From Phocaeicola sp. (GTDB taxonomy: Bacteria; Bacteroidota; Bacteroidia; Bacteroidales; Bacteroidaceae), in NCBI GenBank assembly GCA_020026225.1, contig JAHHQU010000009.1:1-48281 (forward strand): DNA of 48,281 bases, given 5' to 3'. The position numbers and the translations under genes were made by a program. The notes under the pieces are model-generated. The model saw only the letters and a list, made by a program, of their open reading frames with translations, made no database searches and was not told the origin of the DNA. Positions 14,497 to 23,193 of this stretch are shown in pieces. Each line of letters opens with the position of its first letter. Position 1 is the stretch's first letter.

Positions 14497-17136
14497 ATGA
14501 AAAAACAATTTTGGATTACATGGTTTATTTTGCTGTGTTCCGTGTTTAATCTGAGTGCGGAAGACTATGAACCGCAATTCTCTACAGCGGGATTCTATGT
14601 CTTGCCTCATACAGGGCGTTCTGTCTCCAATATGAATCCTGCATGGCGTTTCCATAAAGGGAAAATTGCCGGTGCTGAATCAGTGGCATTCGATGATGCC
14701 AACTGGGAGAGAGTGTCTTTGCCTCATGGTATTGAACTGCTTCCATCGGAAGCCAGCGGATGTGTCAATTACCAAGGAGAAGTATGGTACCGAAAACATT
14801 TTGTTCCTTCCGAGAATTGGAAGGGGAAAAAGCTGTTTCTTCATTTTGAAGCCATTATGGGCAAGTCGAAGGTGTGGGTGAACGGCCAACTGATGACTGA
14901 ACATTATGGAGGCTTTCTTCCTGTAATTGTTGATGTGAGTTCTGCCCTGCATTTTGGGACAGACAATGTGATCGCTGTCTGGGCAGATAACAGCGATGAC
15001 CCCAGTTATCCTCCAGGAAAATCGCAAGATGTGTTGGACTTTACCTATTGTGGAGGAATCTATCGTGATTGCTGGATGATAGCTCATGATTCTGTATTTC
15101 TGACCGATGCCAATTACGAGAATGAAAAAGCAGGTGGGGGCTTGTTTGTCTCTTACGACCAAGTTTCTGAACGTTCTGCTGTAATCAACTTAAAGGCTCA
15201 TGTGCGTAATGCTTCTGAAAAAAAGTTTGCTGGTCGGCTGGTGTATGAATTGTATGACAAAGAAGGAAAGAAGGTATTGGATGCTTCACAGCCACTTCAA
15301 GTGAGAAGCAAGGAGGCTGTTCATCTCAAGAACTCGCTTGTCCTGAAACGTCCTCACCTTTGGCAACCGGATTCTCCTTATCTCTATCAGTTGCATGTGC
15401 TGGTAAAGAACCGACGTGGTGAAATCGTTGATGGGTATCGTCGCCGCATAGGAGTGCGAAGCATCGAGTTCAAAGCGGAAGAAGGGTTCTGGTTGAACGG
15501 AAAACCTTATGAAGAACCGCTAATCGGAGCCAATCGACATCAGGATTTTGCCGTGATAGGCAATGCACTTCCCAATAGTCTGCATTGGCGCGATGCGAAA
15601 AAGTTGAGAGATGCAGGACTGCGTGTTATCCGCAATGCCCATTATCCGCAGGACCCTTCCTTTATGGATGCCTGTGATGAGTTAGGCTTGTTTGTGATAG
15701 TGAATACTCCTGGTTGGCAGTTCTGGAATGAAGCCCCGAGTTTTGCTGAGTTTGTTTATCAAGACATTCGCAACATGGTGCGCCGTGACCGGAATCATGC
15801 TTCCGTATGGATGTGGGAACCCATCTTGAATGAGACTTGGTATCCGGCTGATTTTGCCAAGAATGTGAAGGATTTGATTCATGAAGAATACCCTTATCCG
15901 TATGGTTATGCAGCTTGTGACGACACTGCACGCGGGCATGAACATTATCAAGTACGTTTTTCACATCCGTTTGATAAAAATGGAAAGCCGGTGGCTCAGG
16001 AAAAGGGGGTGACTTATTTTACCCGTGAATGGGGAGATAATGTAGACGACTGGAATTCTCACAATTCACCAAGCAGGGTGAACCGTGTATGGGGAGAAAT
16101 TCCGATGCTCATTCAAGCTCAGGGATATGCGAAGCCCGATTACCCCTATACTTGTTACGATGCCCTTTATCGGACCAATCGTCAGCATATAGGAGGCTGT
16201 TTATGGCATTCCTTCGATCATCAGCGTGGCTACCATCCCGACCCTTTCTATGGAGGTATTATGGACGCGTTCCGTCAGCCCAAGATTGCTTATTACTTGT
16301 TTCAGGCTCAACGTCCGCCGTTTGATAATCCGGAGTTGGCAGCTGAGTCCGGTCCGATGGTACACATTGCCCACATCATGTCTCCTTTTTCTCCTGCAGA
16401 TGTTACGGTATACAGCAATTGTGAGGAAGTGCGATTGACAGATGGGGTACACAATAAAACCTATACTTATCAGAAGGCTCCGGATTCAAAAGGAATGCCT
16501 TCTCCTGTGATAACTTTTCCTGGGATATTTAATGTCATGGATGATAAGAAGCTGGCCCGAAGCGGCAAGCATCAAGAATCGTTCTTGCTGGCTGAAGGAC
16601 TGATGGATGGAAAGGTGGTGGCAAGCCATAAAGTGTATCCTAGCAGACGTCCCAGCAAATTGTTGCTGTGGCTCGACAATGAAGGAGTAGGAATGAAGGC
16701 GGATGGTTCTGACAAGGTAGTGGTAGTAGCCGCCGTGTCGGATGCACAAGGAAACATCAAGCGACTGAACAACTATACGCTCCGATTTGAATTGGAAGGT
16801 CCCGGCAAGTTGGTAGGTGATGCATCTACCTGTACCAATCCGCGTCCGGTACAATGGGGTACAGCTCCTATCTTGGTGGAGGCATCTACGGAACCGGGAA
16901 CCATCAAAGTGAAAGCTTCTGTTATCCTGGAGGGAAAACAAGTGCCCATGTGTGCAGAGATGGAAATACCTGTGGCTGCAGCTTCCCTTCCGATCATTGC
17001 CAATCCTGCAGATTTGGCTTTGTTGAAGGAAACTCGGTACGAGACCTCGGCAATCCGAACCGTTGATTTGTCTGTAAAGAAGGATATGCAGACCAAACTT
17101 CAAGAAGTAGAGAGACAGCAGACAGAGTTTGAGTAG
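14497..17136 (+). CDS. GH2 glycoside hydrolase, beta-galactosidase-like
   Basis: An 879-residue secreted enzyme (signal peptide to about residue 21). It has the GH2 order of an N-terminal sugar-binding jelly roll (WRFHKGK, then DANWERVSLPHG, WVNGQ), an Ig-like domain, a catalytic barrel and extra C-terminal Ig-like domains. The last of these (about residues 720-825) resembles bacterial Ig-like domains. Expected acid/base is Glu446 in WMWEPILNETW, and expected nucleophile is Glu511 in FTREWGDNVDDW. GH2 enzymes cleave beta-galactosides, beta-glucuronides or beta-mannosides; the exact sugar cannot be fixed here. It follows the GH89 gene by 66 bp and is probably expressed with it, so a beta-galactosidase acting after alpha-GlcNAc removal is plausible. 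Confidence 0.88.
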   Translation: MKKQFWITWFILLCSVFNLSAEDYEPQFSTAGFYVLPHTGRSVSNMNPAWRFHKGKIAGAESVAFDDANWERVSLPHGIELLPSEASGCVNYQGEVWYRKHFVPSENWKGKKLFLHFEAIMGKSKVWVNGQLMTEHYGGFLPVIVDVSSALHFGTDNVIAVWADNSDDPSYPPGKSQDVLDFTYCGGIYRDCWMIAHDSVFLTDANYENEKAGGGLFVSYDQVSERSAVINLKAHVRNASEKKFAGRLVYELYDKEGKKVLDASQPLQVRSKEAVHLKNSLVLKRPHLWQPDSPYLYQLHVLVKNRRGEIVDGYRRRIGVRSIEFKAEEGFWLNGKPYEEPLIGANRHQDFAVIGNALPNSLHWRDAKKLRDAGLRVIRNAHYPQDPSFMDACDELGLFVIVNTPGWQFWNEAPSFAEFVYQDIRNMVRRDRNHASVWMWEPILNETWYPADFAKNVKDLIHEEYPYPYGYAACDDTARGHEHYQVRFSHPFDKNGKPVAQEKGVTYFTREWGDNVDDWNSHNSPSRVNRVWGEIPMLIQAQGYAKPDYPYTCYDALYRTNRQHIGGCLWHSFDHQRGYHPDPFYGGIMDAFRQPKIAYYLFQAQRPPFDNPELAAESGPMVHIAHIMSPFSPADVTVYSNCEEVRLTDGVHNKTYTYQKAPDSKGMPSPVITFPGIFNVMDDKKLARSGKHQESFLLAEGLMDGKVVASHKVYPSRRPSKLLLWLDNEGVGMKADGSDKVVVVAAVSDAQGNIKRLNNYTLRFELEGPGKLVGDASTCTNPRPVQWGTAPILVEASTEPGTIKVKASVILEGKQVPMCAEMEIPVAAASLPIIANPADLALLKETRYETSAIRTVDLSVKKDMQTKLQEVERQQTEFE

Positions 17137-17200
17137 AACAGGTAGGATTTTTGCAAAATAGTTTTTATTTTTACAGCCTAATTTATAATTCGATAATTTT

Positions 17201-17827
17201 ATGAAGAAGATTGTATCCATCATCACTTTAGTTGCTTGTATGTTTATGGCATTCCCAGCACAAGCACAGATTAAGTTTGGAGTAAAAGGTGGTTTGAACA
17301 TTTCAAAGGTTACCTTTTCTGAAGATATCTTGGACGGGAATAACCGTACCGGATTCTTTATTGGTCCTACTGCAGAGTTTACCCTTCCACTCGTAGGATT
17401 GGGTATTGATGTGGCCGCTCTCTATAGCCAATCACCTTCTGAATTCCGTTTTCAGGGAACAGATGAAATGGTTGGGATTGCTGGAACAGATGTTTATGTG
17501 AAGCAGACATTAAAATCCATTGAGGTGCCGGTAAATGTGAAATGGACTGTCGGTTTGGGAAGCACGCTTGGTCTCTTCTTGGCTGCAGGTCCTCAGTTCG
17601 GTTTCAATGTAGGAGACGGACATTATGCCAATTTATTTGACATGAAGAAATGTTATACTTCTTTCAACTTGGGAGGAGGTTTGAAGATCCTGAGACATTT
17701 CCAGTTGGGTCTTAACTATAACTTCGGTATCGGCAAGTTGGCAAAATCCATTAAAGAAGAAAGTGATGACAAAACAACCGATATGAAAAAGAACACCTGG
17801 CAGGTTTCTTTAGCTTATATGTTCTGA
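17201..17827 (+). CDS. Outer-membrane beta-barrel protein, PorT-like family
   Basis: A 208-residue protein with a clear signal peptide ending AQAQ (about residue 23). Alternating hydrophobic strands with aromatic ends follow (IKFGVKGGLNISKVTF, TGFFIGPTAEFTLP, VSLAYMF at the C-terminus ending in Phe). This is the outer-membrane beta-barrel domain common in Bacteroidetes (PorT/OMP_b-brl_2 type), probably an eight-strand barrel. Its function is not known. It lies 64 bp after the GH2 gene and is followed by two hairpins, the second a strong terminator. No obvious promoter is seen upstream, so it may be read through from the GH2 gene. Confidence 0.8.
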   Translation: MKKIVSIITLVACMFMAFPAQAQIKFGVKGGLNISKVTFSEDILDGNNRTGFFIGPTAEFTLPLVGLGIDVAALYSQSPSEFRFQGTDEMVGIAGTDVYVKQTLKSIEVPVNVKWTVGLGSTLGLFLAAGPQFGFNVGDGHYANLFDMKKCYTSFNLGGGLKILRHFQLGLNYNFGIGKLAKSIKEESDDKTTDMKKNTWQVSLAYMF

Positions 17828-17835
17828 TGAAGGCT

Positions 17836-17907
17836 AAGGGCTTGTCCCTTTCTTTTGCATTTGATAGAAATGCCTCTGTTGCATCCGATGCAGCGGAGGC
17901 ATTTTTT
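17836..17907 (+). terminator. Tandem terminator hairpins after the barrel gene
   Basis: A small hairpin (AAGGG/CCCTT at 17836-17850, followed by TCTTTT) precedes a strong 16-bp stem with G-T pairs (17869-17884 with 17888-17903) and a T-run. It isolates priA from upstream transcription. Confidence 0.85.
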
Positions 17908-17950
17908 GCACTTTGCTGTAAGCCAGTTACCAATCTATGTTTTTTTACTA

Positions 17951-17958
17951 TATCTTTG
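17951..17958 (+). promoter_or_regulatory. -7 element of priA, four bases before the start codon
   Basis: TATCTTTG matches the -7 consensus and ends at 17958, while the ATG is at 17963. With the usual spacing the transcript would begin at or within a base or two of the ATG, meaning a leaderless mRNA. No clean -33 TTTG is seen at the right distance. Confidence 0.55.
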
Positions 17959-17962
17959 CAGA

Positions 17963-20425
17963 ATGAAGAAATATGTCGATGTCATAGTGTCTTTGCCTAT
18001 TGTCGGTTTGTACACTTATTCTTTGCCTCCAGAAATGGAAGACAAGGTGGTAGTGGGATGCCGGGTGGTCGTTTCGTTTGGTGCGAAGAAGTATTATACG
18101 GCCATTGTGGATAAGGTACATTATGTCAAGCCGGAGGCGTATGAAACAAAAGAGGTTGCTGAACTGCTCGATGAGCAGCCGGTGCTATTGCCTTACCAGT
18201 TCGCATTTTGGAAGTGGATGGCCGACTATTATCTTTGTACGTTGGGAGATGTCTATAAGGCAGCTATTCCTTCAGGAATGAAATTGGAGAGTGAATCACT
18301 GGTTGTCTATAATCCCGACTTTGAGGCAGAAGCTCCTCTTCCAGAAAAAGAACAGCGGATACTTGATTTGCTGAGCAACGACCCGGAACAGTGCGTCACG
18401 CAACTGGAAAGGGCCAGCGGCATCAAGAATATCCTTCCGGTGGTCAAGGCTCTGCTGGAGAAGAAGGCCATCATCATGAAGGAAGAGTTGAAGCGGAGCT
18501 ACAAGCCTCGTACCGAGGCACGTGTTCGTCTGACAGAACCGATGCGTGAGGAAATCCGATTGCAAGAAGAATTCAATAAGTTGTCACGTTCACCCAAGCA
18601 GTTGTCTGTACTGATGAAGTACATTGAATTGTCGGGTTGGATGAAGAACGGAAGCACTTTGAAAGAAGTGACCAAGAAGGAACTGTTAGATGTAGCCGGT
18701 GCAAGTTCTTCCATCTTGAAGGGATTGGTTGACAAAGGAATCTTTGAGGTTTATCAGTACGAGGTAGGTCGACTGACGGCAGGACCTATACAGACGGTAG
18801 CTACCAATCAGTTGAACGAAGCTCAGCAGCGTGCCTATGAGGCTATTCTCTCTACTTTTTTTCAAAAGAATGTTTGTTTGCTGCATGGTGTCACCTCCAG
18901 CGGCAAGACAGAAATCTATATCCGTCTTATAGAAAAGGCCATTCAAGCAGGAAAGCAGGTGCTTTATCTCTTGCCTGAGATTGCATTGACTACCCAGATA
19001 ACAGAACGTCTGCGGCGAGTCTTCGGAAATCGTCTGGGCATTTATCATTCCAAATTCCCCGATGCGGAACGTGTGGAAATATGGAAGAAACAATTGACGG
19101 AGAACGATTATGATGTTATTTTGGGAGTCCGTTCCTCTATCTTCTTGCCTTTCCGACGTTTGGGTTTGGTCATCGTAGATGAGGAACATGAGAATACGTA
19201 TAAGCAGCAGGATCCGGCTCCCCGTTATCATGCAAGAAATGCAGCCATTATGCTGGCTTCCCGTTATGGGGCTAAAGTCTTGTTGGGAACCGCAACGCCG
19301 AGCATAGAGACTTATTATAACGCTACGCATGGAAAGTATGGATTGGTGGAGTTGACAGAACGTTACCAGCATATCCAATTGCCAGCAATTGAGGTGGTCG
19401 ACATCAAGGAGCTTGCTCGAAAGAAACGGATGACCGCACAGTTCTCTCCGCTTCTTTTGTCAAAGATTCGTGAGGCTCTGGAACATAAAGAACAGGTTAT
19501 CCTTTTCCAGAATCGGCGAGGATTCGCTCCGATGATTGAATGCCGTACATGCGGTTGGGTGCCGAAATGCAAGAATTGTGATGTAAGTCTGACTTACCAC
19601 AAAGGGCTGAATCAGCTGACTTGCCATTATTGCGGGTACACTTATCAGGTTCCGAAATCATGTCCGGCCTGTGGGAGTGTTGAGCTGTTGAACCGTGGCT
19701 TTGGTACAGAAAAGATAGAAGATGACATCAAACTGCTGTTCCCGGAAGCGAGAGTAGCCCGTATGGATTTGGATACGACCCGTACCCGAACAGCGTATGA
19801 ACGGATAATTGCCGATTTCCAAGATGGAAGGACGGATATTCTTATCGGTACCCAGATGGTATCGAAGGGACTGGATTTTGACCACGTGAGCGTGGTCGGT
19901 ATCTTGAATGCCGATTCCATGTTAAATTATCCCGATTTCCGCTCGCATGAACGAGCTTTCCAATTGATGGCTCAGGTGGCGGGCCGTGCCGGAAGAAAGC
20001 ATCGCCAAGGGCTGGTGGTTCTACAGACAAAATCGCCAGAACTTCCATTGATTCATCAGGTGGTAACTAACAACTTCCAGCAGATGAATGCTGAGCAGTT
20101 GGAGGAAAGGGAACTCTTCAAGTATCCGCCGTTTTATCGGTTGATTTATGTCTACTTGAAGCATCGCAAGGAGGATGTGCTGGAACAGGCAGCTTACTGC
20201 ATGGCACTTTCCTTACGCCAAGGATTGGGAGACCGCGTTTTAGGACCCGACAAACCTCCTGTATCTCGTATACAGACGTTGTTTATAAAGAAAATCGTTG
20301 TCAAGGTAGAGCAGCAGGCATCTATGGCTAAAATCAGAGAGTATCTGCGTCAAGTACAACGATACATTATAGAAGATGAACGCTTCCGTTCGCTCGTTGT
20401 TTATTACGACGTAGACCCGATGTAA
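17963..20425 (+). CDS. priA: Primosomal protein N', replication restart helicase PriA
   Basis: An 820-residue DNA helicase that reloads the replisome at stalled forks. The N-terminal 3'-end-binding domain starts KKYVDVIVSLPIVGLYTY. Walker A is GVTSSGKT at about 309-316, Walker B is DEEH at 406-409 (followed by ENTYKQ), and a zinc-binding insert has four Cys pairs (CRTCGWVPKC, CDVSL, CHYC, CPAC) at about 530-575. The start chosen is the ATG at 17963: PriA homologues begin at this point, and the upstream 36-codon in-frame extension is terminator sequence. It heads a probable operon with a PHP protein (18 bp), a tyrosine phosphatase and the sulfatase maturase. Confidence 0.96.
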   Translation: MKKYVDVIVSLPIVGLYTYSLPPEMEDKVVVGCRVVVSFGAKKYYTAIVDKVHYVKPEAYETKEVAELLDEQPVLLPYQFAFWKWMADYYLCTLGDVYKAAIPSGMKLESESLVVYNPDFEAEAPLPEKEQRILDLLSNDPEQCVTQLERASGIKNILPVVKALLEKKAIIMKEELKRSYKPRTEARVRLTEPMREEIRLQEEFNKLSRSPKQLSVLMKYIELSGWMKNGSTLKEVTKKELLDVAGASSSILKGLVDKGIFEVYQYEVGRLTAGPIQTVATNQLNEAQQRAYEAILSTFFQKNVCLLHGVTSSGKTEIYIRLIEKAIQAGKQVLYLLPEIALTTQITERLRRVFGNRLGIYHSKFPDAERVEIWKKQLTENDYDVILGVRSSIFLPFRRLGLVIVDEEHENTYKQQDPAPRYHARNAAIMLASRYGAKVLLGTATPSIETYYNATHGKYGLVELTERYQHIQLPAIEVVDIKELARKKRMTAQFSPLLLSKIREALEHKEQVILFQNRRGFAPMIECRTCGWVPKCKNCDVSLTYHKGLNQLTCHYCGYTYQVPKSCPACGSVELLNRGFGTEKIEDDIKLLFPEARVARMDLDTTRTRTAYERIIADFQDGRTDILIGTQMVSKGLDFDHVSVVGILNADSMLNYPDFRSHERAFQLMAQVAGRAGRKHRQGLVVLQTKSPELPLIHQVVTNNFQQMNAEQLEERELFKYPPFYRLIYVYLKHRKEDVLEQAAYCMALSLRQGLGDRVLGPDKPPVSRIQTLFIKKIVVKVEQQASMAKIREYLRQVQRYIIEDERFRSLVVYYDVDPM

Positions 20426-20443
20426 GCTTTTAAAAAGAAGGTT

Positions 20444-21169
20444 ATGAAAATAGAATTAGATGTACATACACATACGATAGCCAGTGGTCATGCATTCAGC
20501 ACTTTGCAGGAAATGGCTCAAGCTGCAGCTGGTAAAGGATTGAAGGTCTTGGGCATTACCGAGCATGCTCCAAGCATGCCTGGAACTTGTAATCCGATTT
20601 ACTTCCGCAATCTCTATGTTGTACCTCGTCAGATGTATGGCATTGAGTTGTTGTTGGGAGCTGAAATCAATATCTTGGATACCAAGGGTACGTTGGACTT
20701 GGACGAGTCTTATCTGAAACGTTTGGATATCCGTATTGCGGGAATTCATTCCTTATGTTATGAACAAGGAACGGTGGAAGAAAAGACTCACGGATTAATC
20801 CAAGTCATATCCAATCCTTATACGCACATAATCAGCCATCCGGGTGATGGTACGGCAAAACTGCTCTTTGAACCCATTGTTCAAGCTGCAAAAGAATACC
20901 ATACCTTGCTGGAGATTAACAACTGTTCGCTGAGGCCAAGTCGCAATAAAAAAGATGCACGAGGCAATAATCTTGAGATTCTCCGCCTCTGTAAGCAGTA
21001 TGAAGTGCCGGTAATATTGGGAAGTGATGCTCATGTCTCTTTTGATATCGCCAATTATGAATACCTTTGGCCGTTGTTGAAGGAAGCCGAGTTCCCGGAA
21101 GCACTGATTATAAACCGAAGTGTGGATCAATTCAAGGAATATTTGAATATACCCTCTCTACAAGGATGA
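20444..21169 (+). CDS. PHP-domain phosphoesterase, YcdX-like
   Basis: A 241-residue cytoplasmic PHP-superfamily protein. Metal-binding residues are visible as His8-x-His10, His16, Glu40-His41 (GITEHAPSMPG), a later HIISHPGDG, and a C-terminal GSDAHVS. The order and length match the YcdX group of probable metal-dependent phosphatases (three metals), whose substrate is not settled. It starts 18 bp after priA and is likely co-transcribed with it. There is no signal peptide. Confidence 0.88.
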   Translation: MKIELDVHTHTIASGHAFSTLQEMAQAAAGKGLKVLGITEHAPSMPGTCNPIYFRNLYVVPRQMYGIELLLGAEINILDTKGTLDLDESYLKRLDIRIAGIHSLCYEQGTVEEKTHGLIQVISNPYTHIISHPGDGTAKLLFEPIVQAAKEYHTLLEINNCSLRPSRNKKDARGNNLEILRLCKQYEVPVILGSDAHVSFDIANYEYLWPLLKEAEFPEALIINRSVDQFKEYLNIPSLQG

Positions 21170-21247
21170 AAGCCTGCTGATATCTTCATTATGAGAAAGC
21201 GATGAAATAGAAAGAATCATTATTATGAATCCATTACATCACCAACT

Positions 21248-21751
21248 ATGATTAAAATATTATTTGTCTGTTTGGGCAATATATGCCGTTCTTCTTCTGC
21301 AGAAGAAATTATGCGTACATACATCAAACGTGCTGGCATGGAGCACGAAATAGAAGTTGACTCAGCTGGAATTCTAAGCTATCACAAAGGGGAACTGCCC
21401 GATGAACGCATGCGTGCTCATGCGATTCGCCGTGGTTACAATTTAACACACCTCTCACGTCCGGTACTGACGGAGGACTTTTATAATTTCGATTTGATTA
21501 TTGGCATGGATGACCGTAACATCGCTGACCTTCATGAAAAGGCTCCAGACCTTGCTACAATCCATAAAGTATTCCGTATGGCGGAATTTTGCCGCAAGAA
21601 CCAAGTAGATTATGTACCCGATCCTTATTACGGAGGTTCACAGGGATTTGAGAATGTCCTTGATATTTTGGAAGATGCTTGTGAAGGACTCTTGGAAGGC
21701 GTAAAGGCTTGGAAGAGCCGGGGTACAGAACAACCGATAAATAAAGAATAA
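21248..21751 (+). CDS. Low-molecular-weight protein-tyrosine phosphatase
   Basis: A 167-residue protein with the P-loop CLGNICRSS at residues 8-16 (nucleophile Cys8, Arg14) and the general acid Asp125 in DPYYGG, all as in the LMW-PTP family. It removes phosphate from tyrosine residues, possibly from capsule- or polysaccharide-regulating tyrosine kinases, although no such kinase is in this window. It lies 78 bp after the PHP gene and 24 bp before the sulfatase maturase, in the same direction. Confidence 0.92.
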   Translation: MIKILFVCLGNICRSSSAEEIMRTYIKRAGMEHEIEVDSAGILSYHKGELPDERMRAHAIRRGYNLTHLSRPVLTEDFYNFDLIIGMDDRNIADLHEKAPDLATIHKVFRMAEFCRKNQVDYVPDPYYGGSQGFENVLDILEDACEGLLEGVKAWKSRGTEQPINKE

Positions 21752-21775
21752 TACGACTATATAATAGATTGACTC

Positions 21776-23014
21776 ATGAAACAAACACTAGCTCCTTTTG
21801 CCAAACCTTTATATGTGATGACGAAGCCGGTAGGTGCAGTCTGTAATTTGGCTTGTGATTACTGTTACTATCTGGAAAAAACAAACCTCTATAAGAATGC
21901 CACTTCAAAGTATGTGATGAGTGATGAACTTTTGGAACGTTTCATCAAAGAGTATATCAATTCACAAACGATGCAAGAAGTGCTTTTTACTTGGCATGGC
22001 GGAGAAACGCTGATGCGTCCGCTGAGTTTTTACAAACGTGCGATGGAATTGCAGCGCATGTATGCCAATGGTCGCCGCATAGACAATTGTATCCAGACCA
22101 ACGGTACATTGCTGAATGATGAATGGTGTGAATTCTTCAAGCAGAACAATTGGTTGGTAGGTGTCTCTATCGATGGACCGCAGGAGTTCCATGATGAATA
22201 CCGCAAGAACCGTCAGAGACGTCCTTCTTTTGTGAAGGTTATGCGAGGAATCGAATTGTTGAAGAAACATGGAGTAGAATGGAATGCGATGGCGGTAGTG
22301 AATGATTTTAATGCAGATTATCCGATTGAATTTTATAATTTCTTCAAGTCAATCGGTGCACATTATATTCAGTTCGCTCCGATTGTAGAACGTATCTATA
22401 AACATAGTGACGGACGTCACTTGGCTACTCCGCTACAAGAAGGAGAAAAGTTGGCCGATTTCTCTGTCTCTCCAGAACAATGGGAAAATTTCCTCTGTAC
22501 GTTGTTTGATGAATGGGTGAAGCAAGACGTGGGGCAGTACTATATTCAGATTTTTGATTCTACTTTGGCTAATTGGGTAGGAGAGCAGCCCGGAGTATGT
22601 TCTATGGCGAAGACCTGTGGCCATGCGGGCGTTATGGAATTCAATGGAGATGTCTACTCGTGTGACCATTTTGTATTCCCTGAGTTCAAGTTGGGAAATA
22701 TTTATGAAAAAACACTGGTAGAGATGATGTACAGCGACCGTCAGCTGGAATTCGGGCAAATGAAGCAGAAATCACTTCCAACTCAATGCAAAGAATGTGA
22801 ATTCTTGTTCGCATGCAACGGAGACTGTCCGAAGAACCGTTTCGCAAAGACTGCAGACGGAGAACCCGGATTGAATTATCTCTGTAAAGGCTATTATCAG
22901 TTCTTTAAGCATGTAGCTCCTTATATGGATTATATGAAAAAGGAATATTTGGCACAGCGTGCTCCGGCAAACGTAATGGAAGCTATCAAGAATGGAGAAT
23001 TTAATACGCTTTGA
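21776..23014 (+). CDS. Anaerobic sulfatase-maturating enzyme (radical SAM)
   Basis: A 412-residue radical-SAM enzyme. The cluster motif is Cys23-x3-Cys27-x2-Cys30 (CNLACDYC), followed by YYLEK as in known anSMEs. TWHGGE follows, and a SPASM domain for two more iron-sulfur clusters lies at the end (about 275-380: CSMAKTCGHAG, CDHF, CKECEFLFACNGDC). It oxidises a Ser or Cys in newly made sulfatases to formylglycine in the cytoplasm before export. Both sulfatases in this window have serine motifs and therefore depend on such an enzyme. It is the last gene of the likely priA operon and is followed by a very strong terminator. Confidence 0.93.
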   Translation: MKQTLAPFAKPLYVMTKPVGAVCNLACDYCYYLEKTNLYKNATSKYVMSDELLERFIKEYINSQTMQEVLFTWHGGETLMRPLSFYKRAMELQRMYANGRRIDNCIQTNGTLLNDEWCEFFKQNNWLVGVSIDGPQEFHDEYRKNRQRRPSFVKVMRGIELLKKHGVEWNAMAVVNDFNADYPIEFYNFFKSIGAHYIQFAPIVERIYKHSDGRHLATPLQEGEKLADFSVSPEQWENFLCTLFDEWVKQDVGQYYIQIFDSTLANWVGEQPGVCSMAKTCGHAGVMEFNGDVYSCDHFVFPEFKLGNIYEKTLVEMMYSDRQLEFGQMKQKSLPTQCKECEFLFACNGDCPKNRFAKTADGEPGLNYLCKGYYQFFKHVAPYMDYMKKEYLAQRAPANVMEAIKNGEFNTL

Positions 23015-23020
23015 TTCTTG

Positions 23021-23070
23021 ACATGACTAGTCCTAAATAACCGTTACAAGTTATTTAGGACTAGTCATGT
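23021..23070 (+). terminator. Terminator of the priA-anSME operon
   Basis: A perfect 21-bp stem (23021-23041 with 23050-23070), 8-nt loop, followed by TTTTC. It begins 6 bp past the maturase stop codon. Confidence 0.88.
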
Positions 23071-23107
23071 TTTCAATCCAATCGGATGAAACGGTTTTTC
23101 TTTGTCA

Positions 23108-23131
23108 AAACTTCCCATGGGAAGGAAGTTT
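23108..23131 (-). terminator. Possible terminator of the HD phosphodiesterase gene
   Basis: AAACTTCC and GGAAGTTT form an 8-bp stem with an 8-nt loop. On the minus strand TTTTG follows. It lies about 60 bp past the stop codon at 23194. Confidence 0.4.
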
Positions 23132-23193
23132 GCTCTTTCAGTGTTTGGCGATGCAGTCGGTCAACTGTTCAAGACAAGAGAGTGGATACCCTC

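Noticed and set aside
17855..17962. 36-codon N-terminal extension of PriA
   Set aside because: It is a translation of terminator hairpin sequence and lies before the promoter; PriA proteins begin at the ATG at 17963.
17827..18114. A 95-codon frame overlapping the terminator and the start of priA
   Set aside because: It reads through a terminator stem and then priA in the wrong frame.
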